The translations under genes were made by a program, and so were the position numbers. The notes under the pieces are model-generated. The model searched no databases. It was not told where the DNA came from and worked only from the letters and a program-made list of their open reading frames with translations. Source: an uncultured Acidobacteriaceae bacterium (GTDB taxonomy: Bacteria > Acidobacteriota > Terriglobia > Terriglobales > Acidobacteriaceae). Taken from it: DNA of 64,000 bases. The stretch is from assembly GCA_903849645.1 (NCBI GenBank), contig CAINJJ010000037.1, positions 62,001-126,000 of the forward strand, in the 5' to 3' direction. Shown piece by piece: positions 7,242-17,453 of this stretch (position 1 is its first letter; the number at the start of each line of letters is the position of its first letter).

Positions 7242-9374
7242 TTGAGGCCCAACGACGTGTATCTGGAACTGCAGAAAAGGCTTGCGAGCCACCTTCGCGC
7301 GGTACTGCTGGCAAAGTACGATCTCCCGCTCGAAAACATCCCGCTGGAGATTCCGCCCGACCTCAAATTCGGCGAACTCTCCACCCCTGTCGCCCTCCAG
7401 TTGGCCCGCACCCTCCGCAAAGCGCCCAAGATCATCGCCCAGGAGATTGTCGCCTCCCTCGCCGGCCTCGACGGCTTCGCCGGATTCGAGGTCGCCGGCG
7501 CGGGCTACATCAACGCCCGCATCGACCGCGCCGAGGCCGCGCAGAGCGTCGCCGCGGGAGAGGCATCCGAGCCCGCCGGCAAGGGCCTGCACTCGCTCGT
7601 CGAGCACACCAGCATCAACCCCAACAAGGCCGCACACGTCGGCCACCTGCGCAACGCCATCCTCGGCGACACCTTCGTTCGCCTCCTCCAGGCCGCCGGC
7701 CAAAAGGTCGATGTCCAGAACTACATCGACAACACCGGCGTCCAGGTCGCCGATGTCGTCGTCGGCTTCCTCCACCTCGAAAACAAATCCCTCGCCGACG
7801 CGCACCAGCTCCTCGAAGAACTCCGCCTCAGAGGGGAGCGGATTGACTACTACTGCTGGGACCTCTACGCCCGCACCTCGCAGTGGTATGCCAGCGGCGC
7901 CCCCGAAGAAAACGAAGCCCGCAAGAAGCTGCGCTACGCCACCCTCCACGAGCTCGAGCTCGGCAATAACGAGACCTCCGCCGTGGCCGAGCTCATCTCC
8001 ACCGCCGTCCTTCGCCGCCATCTTGAAACCATGCTCCGCCTCGGCATCGAATACGACTTCCTGCCCCGCGAGAGCGAGATCCTCCACCTCAAGTTCTGGG
8101 ATGCCGCCTTTGAACAGCTCAAACAGACCGGCGTCCTCTACTTCGAGACCGAGGGCAAAAACAAGGGCTGCTGGGTCATGACCCGCCCTGGCGCGGAGAT
8201 CACCGAGGGCGAAACCAACGAAGACGCCAAGGTCATCGTCCGCTCCAACGGCACCGTCACCTACGTGGGCAAGGACATCGCCTATCACCTCTGGAAGTTC
8301 GGCCTCCTGGGCAAGGACTTCGGCTACAAGCCCTTCTTCACTTACCCCGATCACCTGTGCTGGATCTCCACCGAACACGGCGTCGAGCCCCATCCCCACT
8401 TCGGCGGCGCACAGGCCATCTACAACGTCATCGACGCCCGCCAAAGCGACCCCCAGGCCAACGTCATCCAGGCCCTGCGCGGCATGGGCTACACCGCGCA
8501 GGCCGACCGCTACACCCACTTCAGCTATGAGATGGTCGCCCTCACCCCGCGCTGCGCCGTCGACCTCGGCTACGACGTCTCCGCCGAAGACCTCGCCCGC
8601 CCCTACATTGAAGTCAGCGGCCGCAAGGGCTTCGGCGTCAAGGCCGACGACCTCATCGACAAGCTCATCGCCGCCACCCGCGCCGAGACCGACGCCCGCC
8701 AGACAGGCCGCGACGAAGCGGAGCGCCAGCGCATCTCCGAACAGATCGCCATCGGCGCACTGCGCTACTTCATGCTCAAGTTCACCCGCAACTCGGTCAT
8801 CGCCTTCGACTTCAAGGACGCGCTCAGCTTTGAGGGCGAAACCGGCCCTTACATTCAGTACGCCGTCGTGCGCGCCCGCAACATCTTCCGCAAGGCAGCC
8901 ACCACGCCCGAAGCTGTGCTGGCCGAGTTCGCTGCGTTGACACTCCCGCAGGGAGGCGGGGGTTTCGGCCCCAGTCATTCCACCCAAACACCCGTGTCAG
9001 GGCACGACTTCAGTCGTGCCGAACAGCCCCCCAAGGAAGAGGGGGCTTTAGCCCCTGGGGGAACGTCATCTCCTGCCAGAATCGACCGCTATCTGGAAGG
9101 CGACGGCAACGAAGACATCTGGGCCCTCTGGCTCCGCGCCGCCCGCCGCACCATGGTGCTCGAGCAGTGCATTACCACCTCCGAGCCGGCCTATCTCGCC
9201 AAGCACGCCTTCCAGCTAGCCCAGGAGTTCAACAACTTCTACCACCGCCACCACATCCTCACGGAAGAGGACCCGGCGCGCAAAACCTTCCTCCTCGCCA
9301 CCGCCGCCGTTGCCCTGCGCGAGCTGATTACAGCCCTGACCTGGCTAGGCATCGAAAGCCCGGAAGCGATGTAG
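7242..9374 (+). CDS. argS: Arginyl-tRNA synthetase (TTG start)
   Basis: EHTSINPNKAAHVGHLRNAILGD (HIGH-type signature), C-terminal DALR-type anticodon-binding region; in-frame insertion near 8940-9080. Confidence 0.96.
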   Translation: MRPNDVYLELQKRLASHLRAVLLAKYDLPLENIPLEIPPDLKFGELSTPVALQLARTLRKAPKIIAQEIVASLAGLDGFAGFEVAGAGYINARIDRAEAAQSVAAGEASEPAGKGLHSLVEHTSINPNKAAHVGHLRNAILGDTFVRLLQAAGQKVDVQNYIDNTGVQVADVVVGFLHLENKSLADAHQLLEELRLRGERIDYYCWDLYARTSQWYASGAPEENEARKKLRYATLHELELGNNETSAVAELISTAVLRRHLETMLRLGIEYDFLPRESEILHLKFWDAAFEQLKQTGVLYFETEGKNKGCWVMTRPGAEITEGETNEDAKVIVRSNGTVTYVGKDIAYHLWKFGLLGKDFGYKPFFTYPDHLCWISTEHGVEPHPHFGGAQAIYNVIDARQSDPQANVIQALRGMGYTAQADRYTHFSYEMVALTPRCAVDLGYDVSAEDLARPYIEVSGRKGFGVKADDLIDKLIAATRAETDARQTGRDEAERQRISEQIAIGALRYFMLKFTRNSVIAFDFKDALSFEGETGPYIQYAVVRARNIFRKAATTPEAVLAEFAALTLPQGGGGFGPSHSTQTPVSGHDFSRAEQPPKEEGALAPGGTSSPARIDRYLEGDGNEDIWALWLRAARRTMVLEQCITTSEPAYLAKHAFQLAQEFNNFYHRHHILTEEDPARKTFLLATAAVALRELITALTWLGIESPEAM
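8994..9061. repeat. Palindromic repeat inserted in frame in argS
   Basis: gtgtcagggcacgacttcagtcgtgccg-N20-ggggctttagcccctgggg; the same flanking segments occur intergenically at 37723-37788. Confidence 0.9.
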
Positions 9375-9420
9375 TTGGAGGCTTGGTTTCAGGATGGAAG
9401 GAAGCCGTCCGGAAATTGCT

Positions 9421-9455
9421 GTGCCCCATATCCCGATAGCCGGAACCTGGGGCAC
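9421..9455. terminator. Hairpin between convergent argS and pepA
   Basis: gtgcccca ... tggggcac inverted repeat. Confidence 0.45.
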
Positions 9456-9567
9456 GCATCTTCGTTTTCAATCTCGCCATTCAAGGGCGTGAGCCAGCTC
9501 TGAAAAAACAAGGTGGGTAATCAAGACCACGTCAGCAAACTGGCCCCTGTCCACTGTCCACTGTCCC

Positions 9568-11070
9568 CTAGTAGCTCCTCACCCACTCCAATATCGACCG
9601 CACCGCCACCCCGCTTGGTCCCTTCGCGATATACGGCCGGTTCTCTTCCACCCACGCCAGCCCCGCGATATCCAGATGAATCCACGGCGTCTCTTCCGCA
9701 AACACCTTCAGGAACTCCGCCGCCGTCGAGGCCCCGCCCCAGCGCCCGCCCGTGTTCTTGATGTCGCCAATGTCGCTCTTGATCTGCTCGGCGTACTCCT
9801 CGCCCAGCGGCAGCCGCCAGAACTTCTCGCCCGACGTCGCCAGCGCGCCCTCGAACCTGGCATAGGTCTCATCGTCGTTTGAAAACGCTCCGGCATTCGT
9901 CATGCCGAGCGCCACCACGCACGCCCCTGTCAGAGTCGCCGCGTCAATCAGGTGCGTGCAGCCGAGTTGCTTGGCATAGGTCAGCCCGTCGGCCAGCACC
10001 AGCCGCCCCTCGGCGTCGGTATTGATCACGTCAATGGTCTTGCCCGACATGGCCGTCACCACGTCGCCGGGCTTGTAAGCCTTGCCGTCCGGCATGTTCT
10101 CCGCAGCGCACACAATTCCGATTACCCGCACCCGCGGCTTCAGCAGCGCAATGGCCCGCATGGCGCCGATCATCGCCGCGCCGCCGGCCATGTCGTACTT
10201 CATCTTCTCCATGTTGTCGCCGGGCTTGAGCGAGATGCCGCCCGTATCAAACGTGATGCCCTTGCCCACCAGTCCAAGCAGCGGGCCATCCGTAACGCCC
10301 TCCGGCTCATACCGCAGGACAATCAGCGCCGGCGGCTCCACCGAACCCTGCGACACGCTCCAGAACGCGCCCATCTTCAGCTCGTGGAGCTTGTCGGTCG
10401 AGAAGACCTCCGCCTTCAGCCCCACTTCCGCGGCCATCTCCGCCGCCCGCTGCCCCAGAACCGTCGGCGTCAGCTTGTTGCCCGGCTCATTGACCAGCGT
10501 GCGCGTAAAGTTCTGGCTCTCGCCAATTGCAATGCCCTCGGCAAAACCCGCCTCGGTCGCTGCGCGGTCGGCGCCTGCCGCGGACGCCAGGACAAACGAC
10601 TGCACGCTCAGGTCCTTGCGGTCGCTGCGATAGGTGTCCGGGTCAAAGTCTCCCACAAACGCGCCTTCGACCGCTGCACGCGCCGAAGCGCCGGCTGCCA
10701 GTTCCGCTTCGGGCAGCGCAAACACCAGTTCCCGAATCCCGCGCGGTTTTGTGTAGCGAACCGCGGTTCCCGCGGCGCTGCGCATGGCGTGCACCGCGAC
10801 CTTGGCCTGTTTCCCCAGGCCGACAATCAGCAGCCTCTTGGCAGCGAGTCCCGCCGGCGCGTGCAGCAACACGGTCTCGTTCGCTCCTGCCTTGTACTCC
10901 CCGCTCGCCAGCACGGCAGCCGCCGCGGCCAGCACAGCCGGGTCGCTGGTTAGCAGCACAGGCTGCGGCTTGGCCTCGGGTCCCTTGGCGGTTTGGGTGT
11001 CGGCGGCCACCACGGCCAGCAGTTCGGTTTCGATTCCAGCTAGAGGGGCAAAAGTGAGTTCAGTGCGCAT
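9568..11070 (-). CDS. pepA: Leucyl aminopeptidase (M17)
   Basis: VGKGITFDTGGISLKPGDNMEKMKYDMAGGAAM and NTDAEGRLVLADGL signatures; 500 aa. Confidence 0.95.
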   Translation of the reverse strand: MRTELTFAPLAGIETELLAVVAADTQTAKGPEAKPQPVLLTSDPAVLAAAAAVLASGEYKAGANETVLLHAPAGLAAKRLLIVGLGKQAKVAVHAMRSAAGTAVRYTKPRGIRELVFALPEAELAAGASARAAVEGAFVGDFDPDTYRSDRKDLSVQSFVLASAAGADRAATEAGFAEGIAIGESQNFTRTLVNEPGNKLTPTVLGQRAAEMAAEVGLKAEVFSTDKLHELKMGAFWSVSQGSVEPPALIVLRYEPEGVTDGPLLGLVGKGITFDTGGISLKPGDNMEKMKYDMAGGAAMIGAMRAIALLKPRVRVIGIVCAAENMPDGKAYKPGDVVTAMSGKTIDVINTDAEGRLVLADGLTYAKQLGCTHLIDAATLTGACVVALGMTNAGAFSNDDETYARFEGALATSGEKFWRLPLGEEYAEQIKSDIGDIKNTGGRWGGASTAAEFLKVFAEETPWIHLDIAGLAWVEENRPYIAKGPSGVAVRSILEWVRSY

Positions 11071-11221
11071 GGTCCCATTATTCCACCGCCATGAGGATTG
11101 GAAAACTCCGCCGTCCTTCGATCTCCACTTCATTCCGGGAACTGAGGGATCGGGCAGGTCGGGCCTGTGCTCAGGAATTGACATATTCTATCTATGTGTC
11201 ACAAAATCAACATGGGTCAAT

Positions 11222-11506
11222 ATGGACACCCCAGCCAACAACCTCTCTCCTTTGCGCTCGCGCATCAATGCCAACGGCCGCGTCGTCATCCCCTCGGAGA
11301 TGCGCCGGCAGATGGGCCTGAGTCCAGGCGACTCCGTTGTCATGTCTGTTCAGGATGGGGTTCTCACCATGGAATCCCTGCAGGCGCGGGTCCGCCGGGT
11401 TCAGCAGAGCCTGCGCCGGCTCATCGACCCGGACCGCCGCCTCTCCGACGAGTTGATCGCCGAAAGACGTGAAGAGGCGCGCAAAGAGGCTGCGGAGAAT
11501 GACTGA
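11222..11506 (+). CDS. AbrB/SpoVT-type (swapped-hairpin) antitoxin
   Basis: SRINANGRVVIPSEMRRQMGLSPGDSVVMSVQDGVLTM; overlaps downstream PIN gene. Confidence 0.88.
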   Translation: MDTPANNLSPLRSRINANGRVVIPSEMRRQMGLSPGDSVVMSVQDGVLTMESLQARVRRVQQSLRRLIDPDRRLSDELIAERREEARKEAAEND

Positions 11507-11882
11507 CGTCGTTCTGGATGCCTCCGCTCTGATGGCTCTGCTTCGCGCAGAAGAAGGGGCAGACAAGGTGCTCGCTTGCCTGTCGCGGGCCGTGGTCAGC
11601 GCGGTGAATCAGGCCGAGGTGCAGACTAAACTGGTTGCCTCCGGAATCGATGAGAAGCTTGCCTGGTGGCACATCGACGAGATCGGCTGCCCCTCGGTAC
11701 CCTTCGACGAACAGCAGGCCAGGGTGGCCGGCGGGCTCGTCAAAGTCACCCGGGACTTCGGCCTCTCCCTGGGCGACCGCGCCTGCCTGGCCCTCGCCCT
11801 CGAGCGAAAGGCAGTGGTCTATACCACTGACAAAGTCTGGTCCAATCTCGCGCTTGGCATCCAAATCGAAGTCATCCGCTGA
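11499..11882 (+). CDS. PIN-domain toxin
   Basis: MTDVVLDASALMALLRAEEG...LSLGDRACLALAL...YTTDKVW. Confidence 0.9.
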   Translation: MTDVVLDASALMALLRAEEGADKVLACLSRAVVSAVNQAEVQTKLVASGIDEKLAWWHIDEIGCPSVPFDEQQARVAGGLVKVTRDFGLSLGDRACLALALERKAVVYTTDKVWSNLALGIQIEVIR

Positions 11883-11905
11883 CTCCGCCTCTTTGAAGGG
11901 GCCCT

Positions 11906-12457
11906 CTACCGGCCCATGCGATGCTTGCTGGCGTTCACCGCGGCCCTTGCCTCGCGGTCGCCTTCGCGGCGCTTTTCGGTCTCCCGCTTGTCCCAGTCCT
12001 GCTTGCCCTTGGCCACGGCCAGTTCGCACTTGACCCGTCCGTTGCGAAAGTAGAGGCGCGTCGGGATGAGCGTGTGGCCTTTGACCTGCGTCTTCGACAA
12101 TAGCTTGCGAACCTCTTCGCGATGCATTAGCAGCTTGCGCGTCCGGGTTTCGTCATGATTCGCCATATTGCCGTGGGAGTAGGGACCGATATGCAGATTC
12201 AGCAGGAAGGCTTCGCCGTCCTTGATCAGACCGTAGGCATCCCTCAGGTTGGCCTTGCCCTCCCGGATGGACTTGACTTCGGTGCCCCGCAGCGCCACTC
12301 CCGCTTCGTACTTCTCCAGCAAAAAGTAGTTGTGGCTCGCCATGCGATTGTGCGCGGCGTCCCGTTCGCCGCTGGCCACCGGGTCGCGGGGCTTGGACGG
12401 CTTCTGGGGGCCGGAGCTCACCGGCTGCACGATCACGTGGCTGGTTTGGCGCGCCAT
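11906..12457 (-). CDS. smpB: SsrA-binding protein SmpB
   Basis: HNYFLLEKYEAGVALRGTEVKSIREGKANLRDAY...; basic C-terminus. Confidence 0.96.
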   Translation of the reverse strand: MARQTSHVIVQPVSSGPQKPSKPRDPVASGERDAAHNRMASHNYFLLEKYEAGVALRGTEVKSIREGKANLRDAYGLIKDGEAFLLNLHIGPYSHGNMANHDETRTRKLLMHREEVRKLLSKTQVKGHTLIPTRLYFRNGRVKCELAVAKGKQDWDKRETEKRREGDREARAAVNASKHRMGR

Positions 12458-12652
12458 CGGGAAGAGTCCTCGAATCTTCATCCTAGCATTGACGCGGGTT
12501 TCAGCCGTGTCCCTGCGGGGCTTTGCTAAAATGGGGCATCGTTGGATGGCAATCACCACCGATAGAAACAGCGACACGATTCGCGTCTGGGGCGGCCAAG
12601 GCAGCCCGCGGGAGTCCGGTATGCTCGGCCGGCCAGGACGCATGGGAGTACG

Positions 12653-15043
12653 ATGATCCGCCGCGCTTTTGGTCCGCTAGTCTCCAGTGCCGTTTCCTGG
12701 ATCACCCTTCTTGCCGTCGTGGCCGTCTTTGGCCTGTCCAGCGATTCACTGCGCGCTGAGTCGGCAAAGTCCTACTACAAGCGCGGCCAGGCCGCCGAGG
12801 CCCGCGAAGACTACGACGCGGCCTTTGACAACTTCCAAAAGGCCAACGCCAAGGACCCCAAGGACCTGCAGTTCCGCACCGCGCTCTACCGCGTGCGCGT
12901 CTCGGCTGGAGCCATGCACATCTCCAAGGGCCGCAAGCTGAGCCAGGCCGGCGACGAGCAGGGCGCCCTGGCCGAGTTTCTCCACGCCGCCGAGGTCGAC
13001 CCCGGCAACGAGGCCGCCCAGCAGGAGATCGCCCGCATCAAGCAGAAGCAGGGCGAAGCCGTACCCCATGGCGAGATTGGCATTCCCGGCGAGGAAAGTG
13101 CAGCCGCGGAGATTGACACCATGTCCTCCCCGGTTGTCCTCAAGCCGCTCTCCAATGAGCCTCTGACCCTGCACATGGTGGAAGACGCCAAGGTTGTCTA
13201 CCAGGCGGTGGGCCGCGCCGCCGGCGTCAACATCATCTTTGACCCCGACTACACCGCCAAGCGCATCCAGGTGGACCTCAACAACGTCTCACTCCTCGAT
13301 GCCCTCCGCATCGTCGGGACAATCTCCAACACCTTCTGGCGTCCGGTCACCGACAACACCGTCTTTGTGGCCCAGAACAGCCGCGCAAAGCGCACCGACT
13401 ACGACGAGCAGGCGGTCCAGACCTTCTACCTCACCAACGCCTGGCAGCAGAACGACCTGACCGACGTTCAGACCGCCATCCGCAACGTGCTGCCCAACGC
13501 CAAGGTCTACGGCGTGGCCAGCCAGAACGCCATCGTGATGCGCGCCACCCCCGACGAACTGCTCCTGGCGCAAAAGCTCATCAACGATCTCGACAAGGCC
13601 CGGCCTGAGGTCGTGGTCGATATCGCGGTCCTCGAGGTCAGCAAGAACTGGCAGCGCACCCTCGGCATCTCCTGGCCCAGCAGCGTCGGCGTGGCCCTCA
13701 CGAACAACACCGCCAGCACCTCCACATCCACCACGACCACAACCACCTCAAGCTCCTCCTCCACACCCAGCATCTACGACCTGGCTCACCTCAAGGCGAG
13801 CAACTTCGCGGTCAGCGTGGGCGGGGCAACGCTCAACCTGCTCCTTACCGACTCCAACACCAAGGTGCTCCAGAACCCTCGCATCCGCGCCACCGACCAG
13901 CAAAAAGCCACCATGAAGATCGGCTCGCGCATCCCCATCGCCACCGGCTCCTATCAGTCCGGCGCGGGTGTCTCCGCCGTCAGTTCGCTGGTCAATACCC
14001 AGTTCCAGTACCAGGACGTGGGCGTCAACATCGAGATGACCCCCACCGTCCACTTTGACCACGATGTGACCCTCAAGATCAAGATCGAGGTCACCTCCCA
14101 GAGCGGCTCCGTCACCATCAGCGGCGTCACCGAGCCCATCCTCTCGCAGCGCGTGGTGGACCAGGTCATCCGCCTCCGCGAGGGTGAGGCCAACATCCTG
14201 GGCGGCATCCAGGACCGGCAAAACCAGGTCAGTTGGACCGGCATCCCCGGCCTCAGCACCATCCCCATCCTCAAATACATCTTCGGCTCCAACGACCGCT
14301 CCGTGCAGGACGACGAGATCGTCTTTGTCCTCGTGCCCCACGTAGTTCGTTCCCAGTCGCTGGACGCCGCCAACCTCCGCACCATCGACACCGGCGCCGG
14401 ACAGACCATCGAGCTGCGCCGCACGGCTCCCGATGCCCAGCCCGCACAGCCCGTCCCAACTCCGGCGGTCCGCACGCCCATCTCCCGGAACTCGACCGTA
14501 GGCACGGTCCCCGGCCAGACCGCCCTTGCGGCAGCCCCTGCGGCCATGGATCAACTGCGCCAGGCTGCAGACGCCAGCCCCACCGCCGCGTTGCCACCGC
14601 CGCCGCTGCTCTCAGGCCCGGCCTCCGCGCAGGTGGTCACCTTCGGCCTTCCGCCGCAGCCCGGCCCCGTCGCCAACGGCTCCATCTTCACGGTTCCCGT
14701 CCTGCTCAGCGGCGGGGCCGACATCGCCTCGGTGCCGCTGCAGGTCCAGTACGACCCTTCCAAGCTCTCGCTCATCAACGTCGATAACGGCGACTTCCTT
14801 GGCCGGGACGGCCAGGCGGTCGCGGTCGTTCACCGCGACGACGGACCCGGCAATATCCTCATCAACGCATCGCGTCCCCCCGGAGCCGCCGGCGTGAGCG
14901 GTGACGGCATCGTCTGCGTCCTTAGTTTCCAGGCCAAAACTGCCGGGGAGAGCGTTGTCGAGATCACTCGCCCCGCAGCGGTCAACAGCAAGCAGATCCA
15001 GTTGCAGACCAGGGGCGCCCAGGTCAAAGTGGTTGTTAAGTAA
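12653..15043 (+). CDS. gspD: Secretin (GspD/PilQ family) with N-terminal TPR-like region and C-terminal cohesin-like domain
   Basis: TPR-like N-terminus; secretin domain (GVNIEMTPTVH...ILGGIQDRQ...IPILKYIFGS); C-terminal VVTFGLPPQPGPVANGSIFTVPVLLSGGADIASVPLQVQYDPSKL resembles cohesin. Confidence 0.9.
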   Translation: MIRRAFGPLVSSAVSWITLLAVVAVFGLSSDSLRAESAKSYYKRGQAAEAREDYDAAFDNFQKANAKDPKDLQFRTALYRVRVSAGAMHISKGRKLSQAGDEQGALAEFLHAAEVDPGNEAAQQEIARIKQKQGEAVPHGEIGIPGEESAAAEIDTMSSPVVLKPLSNEPLTLHMVEDAKVVYQAVGRAAGVNIIFDPDYTAKRIQVDLNNVSLLDALRIVGTISNTFWRPVTDNTVFVAQNSRAKRTDYDEQAVQTFYLTNAWQQNDLTDVQTAIRNVLPNAKVYGVASQNAIVMRATPDELLLAQKLINDLDKARPEVVVDIAVLEVSKNWQRTLGISWPSSVGVALTNNTASTSTSTTTTTTSSSSSTPSIYDLAHLKASNFAVSVGGATLNLLLTDSNTKVLQNPRIRATDQQKATMKIGSRIPIATGSYQSGAGVSAVSSLVNTQFQYQDVGVNIEMTPTVHFDHDVTLKIKIEVTSQSGSVTISGVTEPILSQRVVDQVIRLREGEANILGGIQDRQNQVSWTGIPGLSTIPILKYIFGSNDRSVQDDEIVFVLVPHVVRSQSLDAANLRTIDTGAGQTIELRRTAPDAQPAQPVPTPAVRTPISRNSTVGTVPGQTALAAAPAAMDQLRQAADASPTAALPPPPLLSGPASAQVVTFGLPPQPGPVANGSIFTVPVLLSGGADIASVPLQVQYDPSKLSLINVDNGDFLGRDGQAVAVVHRDDGPGNILINASRPPGAAGVSGDGIVCVLSFQAKTAGESVVEITRPAAVNSKQIQLQTRGAQVKVVVK

Positions 15044-15075
15044 CCCCGGCGCACTGCGCCACGAGGCATTTTGAA

Positions 15076-15568
15076 GATGAGGTCGGCTTTCGTCTCCACA
15101 TCCCGGCCAATTCGCTCGGATCGCGGCCGGGAACGGGGACTCACCCTCGTCGAACTCATCGTGACCGTCGCCATTCTTGCCATCCTCGCCTCGGCGGCAT
15201 TGCCTCTGGCGCGCTTCAAGGTCAAGCGGGAGCGCGAGCGGGAACTGCGGCGGGATCTGTGGGAGATGCGCGACGCCATCGACCACTACAAGGACGCGGC
15301 GGACAAGGGCGCCTTTCAGACAAAGCTGGATAGCCAGAACTATCCGCCCGACCTGGAGACGCTCGTCAAAGGAGAAGATGTGGCCGGCAAGAAGCTCAAG
15401 TTTCTGCGCCGCATCCCCGTCGACCCCATGACCGGCCAGGCCGAGTGGGGGCTTCGCTCCATGCAGGATGACCCGACTGGCGACTCCTATGGCGGGCAAA
15501 GCGTATTTGATGTGTACTCAAAGTCGCAGGGCACGGCCCTCGACGGAACCAGGTATTCGACATGGTAG
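15076..15568 (+). CDS. Type II secretion pseudopilin (GspG-like)
   Basis: RGLTLVELIVTVAILAILASAALP prepilin N-terminus; DPMTGQAEWG GspG-like C-terminal region. Confidence 0.88.
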
Positions 15569-15999
15569 CCGGCGGGGCAGGACGGAGAGGGGGGGCAGTG
15601 CGCGGAACTAAAAAACAAGACGCGGGCTTCACGCTGGTTGAGCTCATGATCGTCATGGCCATCATCGGCGTGCTGGCCGTCGTGGCCATTCCCAACTTCA
15701 TCAGTTCCATCAAGCAGGCCCGTGAAGCCGTGCTCAAGGAAGACCTCCACGTGCTCCGGGCGGCCATCGACTCCTACACCATGGACAAGCAGAAAGCCCC
15801 CCAGTCGCTCGACGACCTCATCCAGGACGGCTACCTCAAGTCCATTCCCGAGGACCCCATGACCCGCGCCAAAGACACCTGGGTCACTGACACCAGCGAC
15901 TCCATGCACTCGCTCGACCAGACTGACCCCGGCATCGACAACATCCACTCCGGCTCCCAGGAGATCGGCTCCGACGGGCAAGCTTACTCGCTCTGGTAA
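15562..15999 (+). CDS. Second GspG-like pseudopilin
   Basis: AGFTLVELMIVMAIIGVLAVVAIPNF prepilin motif; DPMTRAKDTW...SDGQAYSLW. Confidence 0.9.
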   Translation: MVAGGAGRRGGAVRGTKKQDAGFTLVELMIVMAIIGVLAVVAIPNFISSIKQAREAVLKEDLHVLRAAIDSYTMDKQKAPQSLDDLIQDGYLKSIPEDPMTRAKDTWVTDTSDSMHSLDQTDPGIDNIHSGSQEIGSDGQAYSLW

Positions 16000-16051
16000 C
16001 CTTCTTGCTCCTTTCCATCGTACGGACGCCCCGGAACTGCTCCCTCTCCTC

Positions 16052-16909
16052 ATGACCCTCGAGCCAAGTGATCCCTCATCCCTCGCCGCCATTCTCCAGG
16101 TCGAGCGCCTCTACGCCGGCTTGATCCGGAATGCAGGCCAGCAGTCAGACGGTGAACCCACCCTCGGCGGCCAACTCCTCTACGCCGGGGAACTCGACGC
16201 GGAAGCCCGCGCCCTGACCATTGCCGCCAACATCGCCGGAGCCGCCACTCTGGCCGCCACAGCCGACGCGGGTCTTCAAAAGCAGGCCATTCGCGACGGC
16301 GTCGTGGATTTTCTCGTCACCTCGCTCGACGAGGCCATCCGCATCCTCAAGAACGAGATCCGCAAGCGCGAAACAGTCGCTGTCTGCGTGGGCGCCTCCC
16401 CCGAGGCCGTCGAGCAGGAGATGGCTGAGCGCGGCCTGCTCCCCGACCTCGTCTTCCCCACGCCCCGCGGCGGATCCCACGACACCAAGAGCCAGCCGCG
16501 GCCGGTTCGACCCGCGCCCCTGGACGAACACCTGGCTCTGCTCACATGGCGCGTCGACCGCTCGCCTGCCCTCTGGCTCCCCCGCCTCGATGCCCTTGCC
16601 CTCGAACACATCGGCCCCGGCAACGGAGCCGCGCGACGCTGGCTCCGCCTCGCCCCCCGCTTTTTAGGCAGGCTCTCGCGCAATGTGAGGGTTCTCTCCT
16701 GCGATCCGAAAGCGGCTCAGGAACTGGTCGAGCGCTTCCAGACGAGCGTCCTGCGCGGCGAGATCGGCGCTGAAGTCGAAATCAGCCTGACCATCGGCCA
16801 CCAGACCGCGCAGCAGGCTCTCTCCCTGCCCCGCAACCCCGCCTGCTCAAAGCTAAGCTTCAGCCCTGCGGACTGCCAATGGCCTCAATCCGGCCCCAGA
16901 GTTCCTTAA
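16052..16909 (+). CDS. Conserved hypothetical protein
   Basis: ORF with plausible conserved block AIRDGVVDFLVTSLDEAIRILKNEIRKRETVAVCVGASPEAVEQEM; family not identified. Confidence 0.7.
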   Translation: MTLEPSDPSSLAAILQVERLYAGLIRNAGQQSDGEPTLGGQLLYAGELDAEARALTIAANIAGAATLAATADAGLQKQAIRDGVVDFLVTSLDEAIRILKNEIRKRETVAVCVGASPEAVEQEMAERGLLPDLVFPTPRGGSHDTKSQPRPVRPAPLDEHLALLTWRVDRSPALWLPRLDALALEHIGPGNGAARRWLRLAPRFLGRLSRNVRVLSCDPKAAQELVERFQTSVLRGEIGAEVEISLTIGHQTAQQALSLPRNPACSKLSFSPADCQWPQSGPRVP

Positions 16910-17453
16910 CGCCGTAGTCGGTCTTGGCGGAGATGGCGAGAACGTCGTCTACTCCCAGGCCCTTCTTCAGCGCAGCCAGGTTCCGCGTACGCTCGTTGCC
17001 GCTCAGCCGGTCCACCTTGGTGGCCACCACCGCAAACTCGCGTCCGGCGGCCCTCAGCCAGTCCAGCAACTGCCCGTCGCTCTGCTGCGGCGGCACATTG
17101 GAATCCACCAGGCAGATGCACAGCTTCAGCGAAGAACGGATCGCGAGATACGGCTCGATAAACGCCGGCCAGCCCGCCGAGATCGACTTTGAAATCTTGG
17201 CGTACCCGTAGCCCGGCAGGTCGGCAAGCACCAGCTTCCGCCGCTGGCTCGGGTCAAGCAGGGCAAAGAAGTTGATGGCGCGCGTCCGCCCCGGCGTCTG
17301 CGAGACCTTGGCTGCCTTTTCGCCCACCAGCGCGTTCAGCAGGCTCGATTTGCCCACGTTGGAGCGCCCCAGAAAGGCAATCTCCGGCACGTCGGGCGCG
17401 GGAAACTGGTCGGCCGCCATGGCGGAGAGAAGGAACTGTGTCGTATAGCGCAT
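16860..17453 (-). CDS. engB: Ribosome biogenesis GTPase EngB/YsxC
   Basis: PEIAFLGRSNVGKSSLLNAL, VLADLPGYGYAK, VVATKVDRL. Confidence 0.95.
   Translation of the reverse strand: MRYTTQFLLSAMAADQFPAPDVPEIAFLGRSNVGKSSLLNALVGEKAAKVSQTPGRTRAINFFALLDPSQRRKLVLADLPGYGYAKISKSISAGWPAFIEPYLAIRSSLKLCICLVDSNVPPQQSDGQLLDWLRAAGREFAVVATKVDRLSGNERTRNLAALKKGLGVDDVLAISAKTDYGVKELWGRIEAIGSPQG

Noticed and set aside
7233-8987. 584-aa ORF antisense to argS
   Set aside because: Shadow frame of a high-GC gene; low-complexity Gly/Ala/Val/Asp composition; argS is certain
9540-9570. ctgtccactgtccactgtcc short tandem repeat
   Set aside because: Only a few 7-nt units between convergent genes; no further support for function
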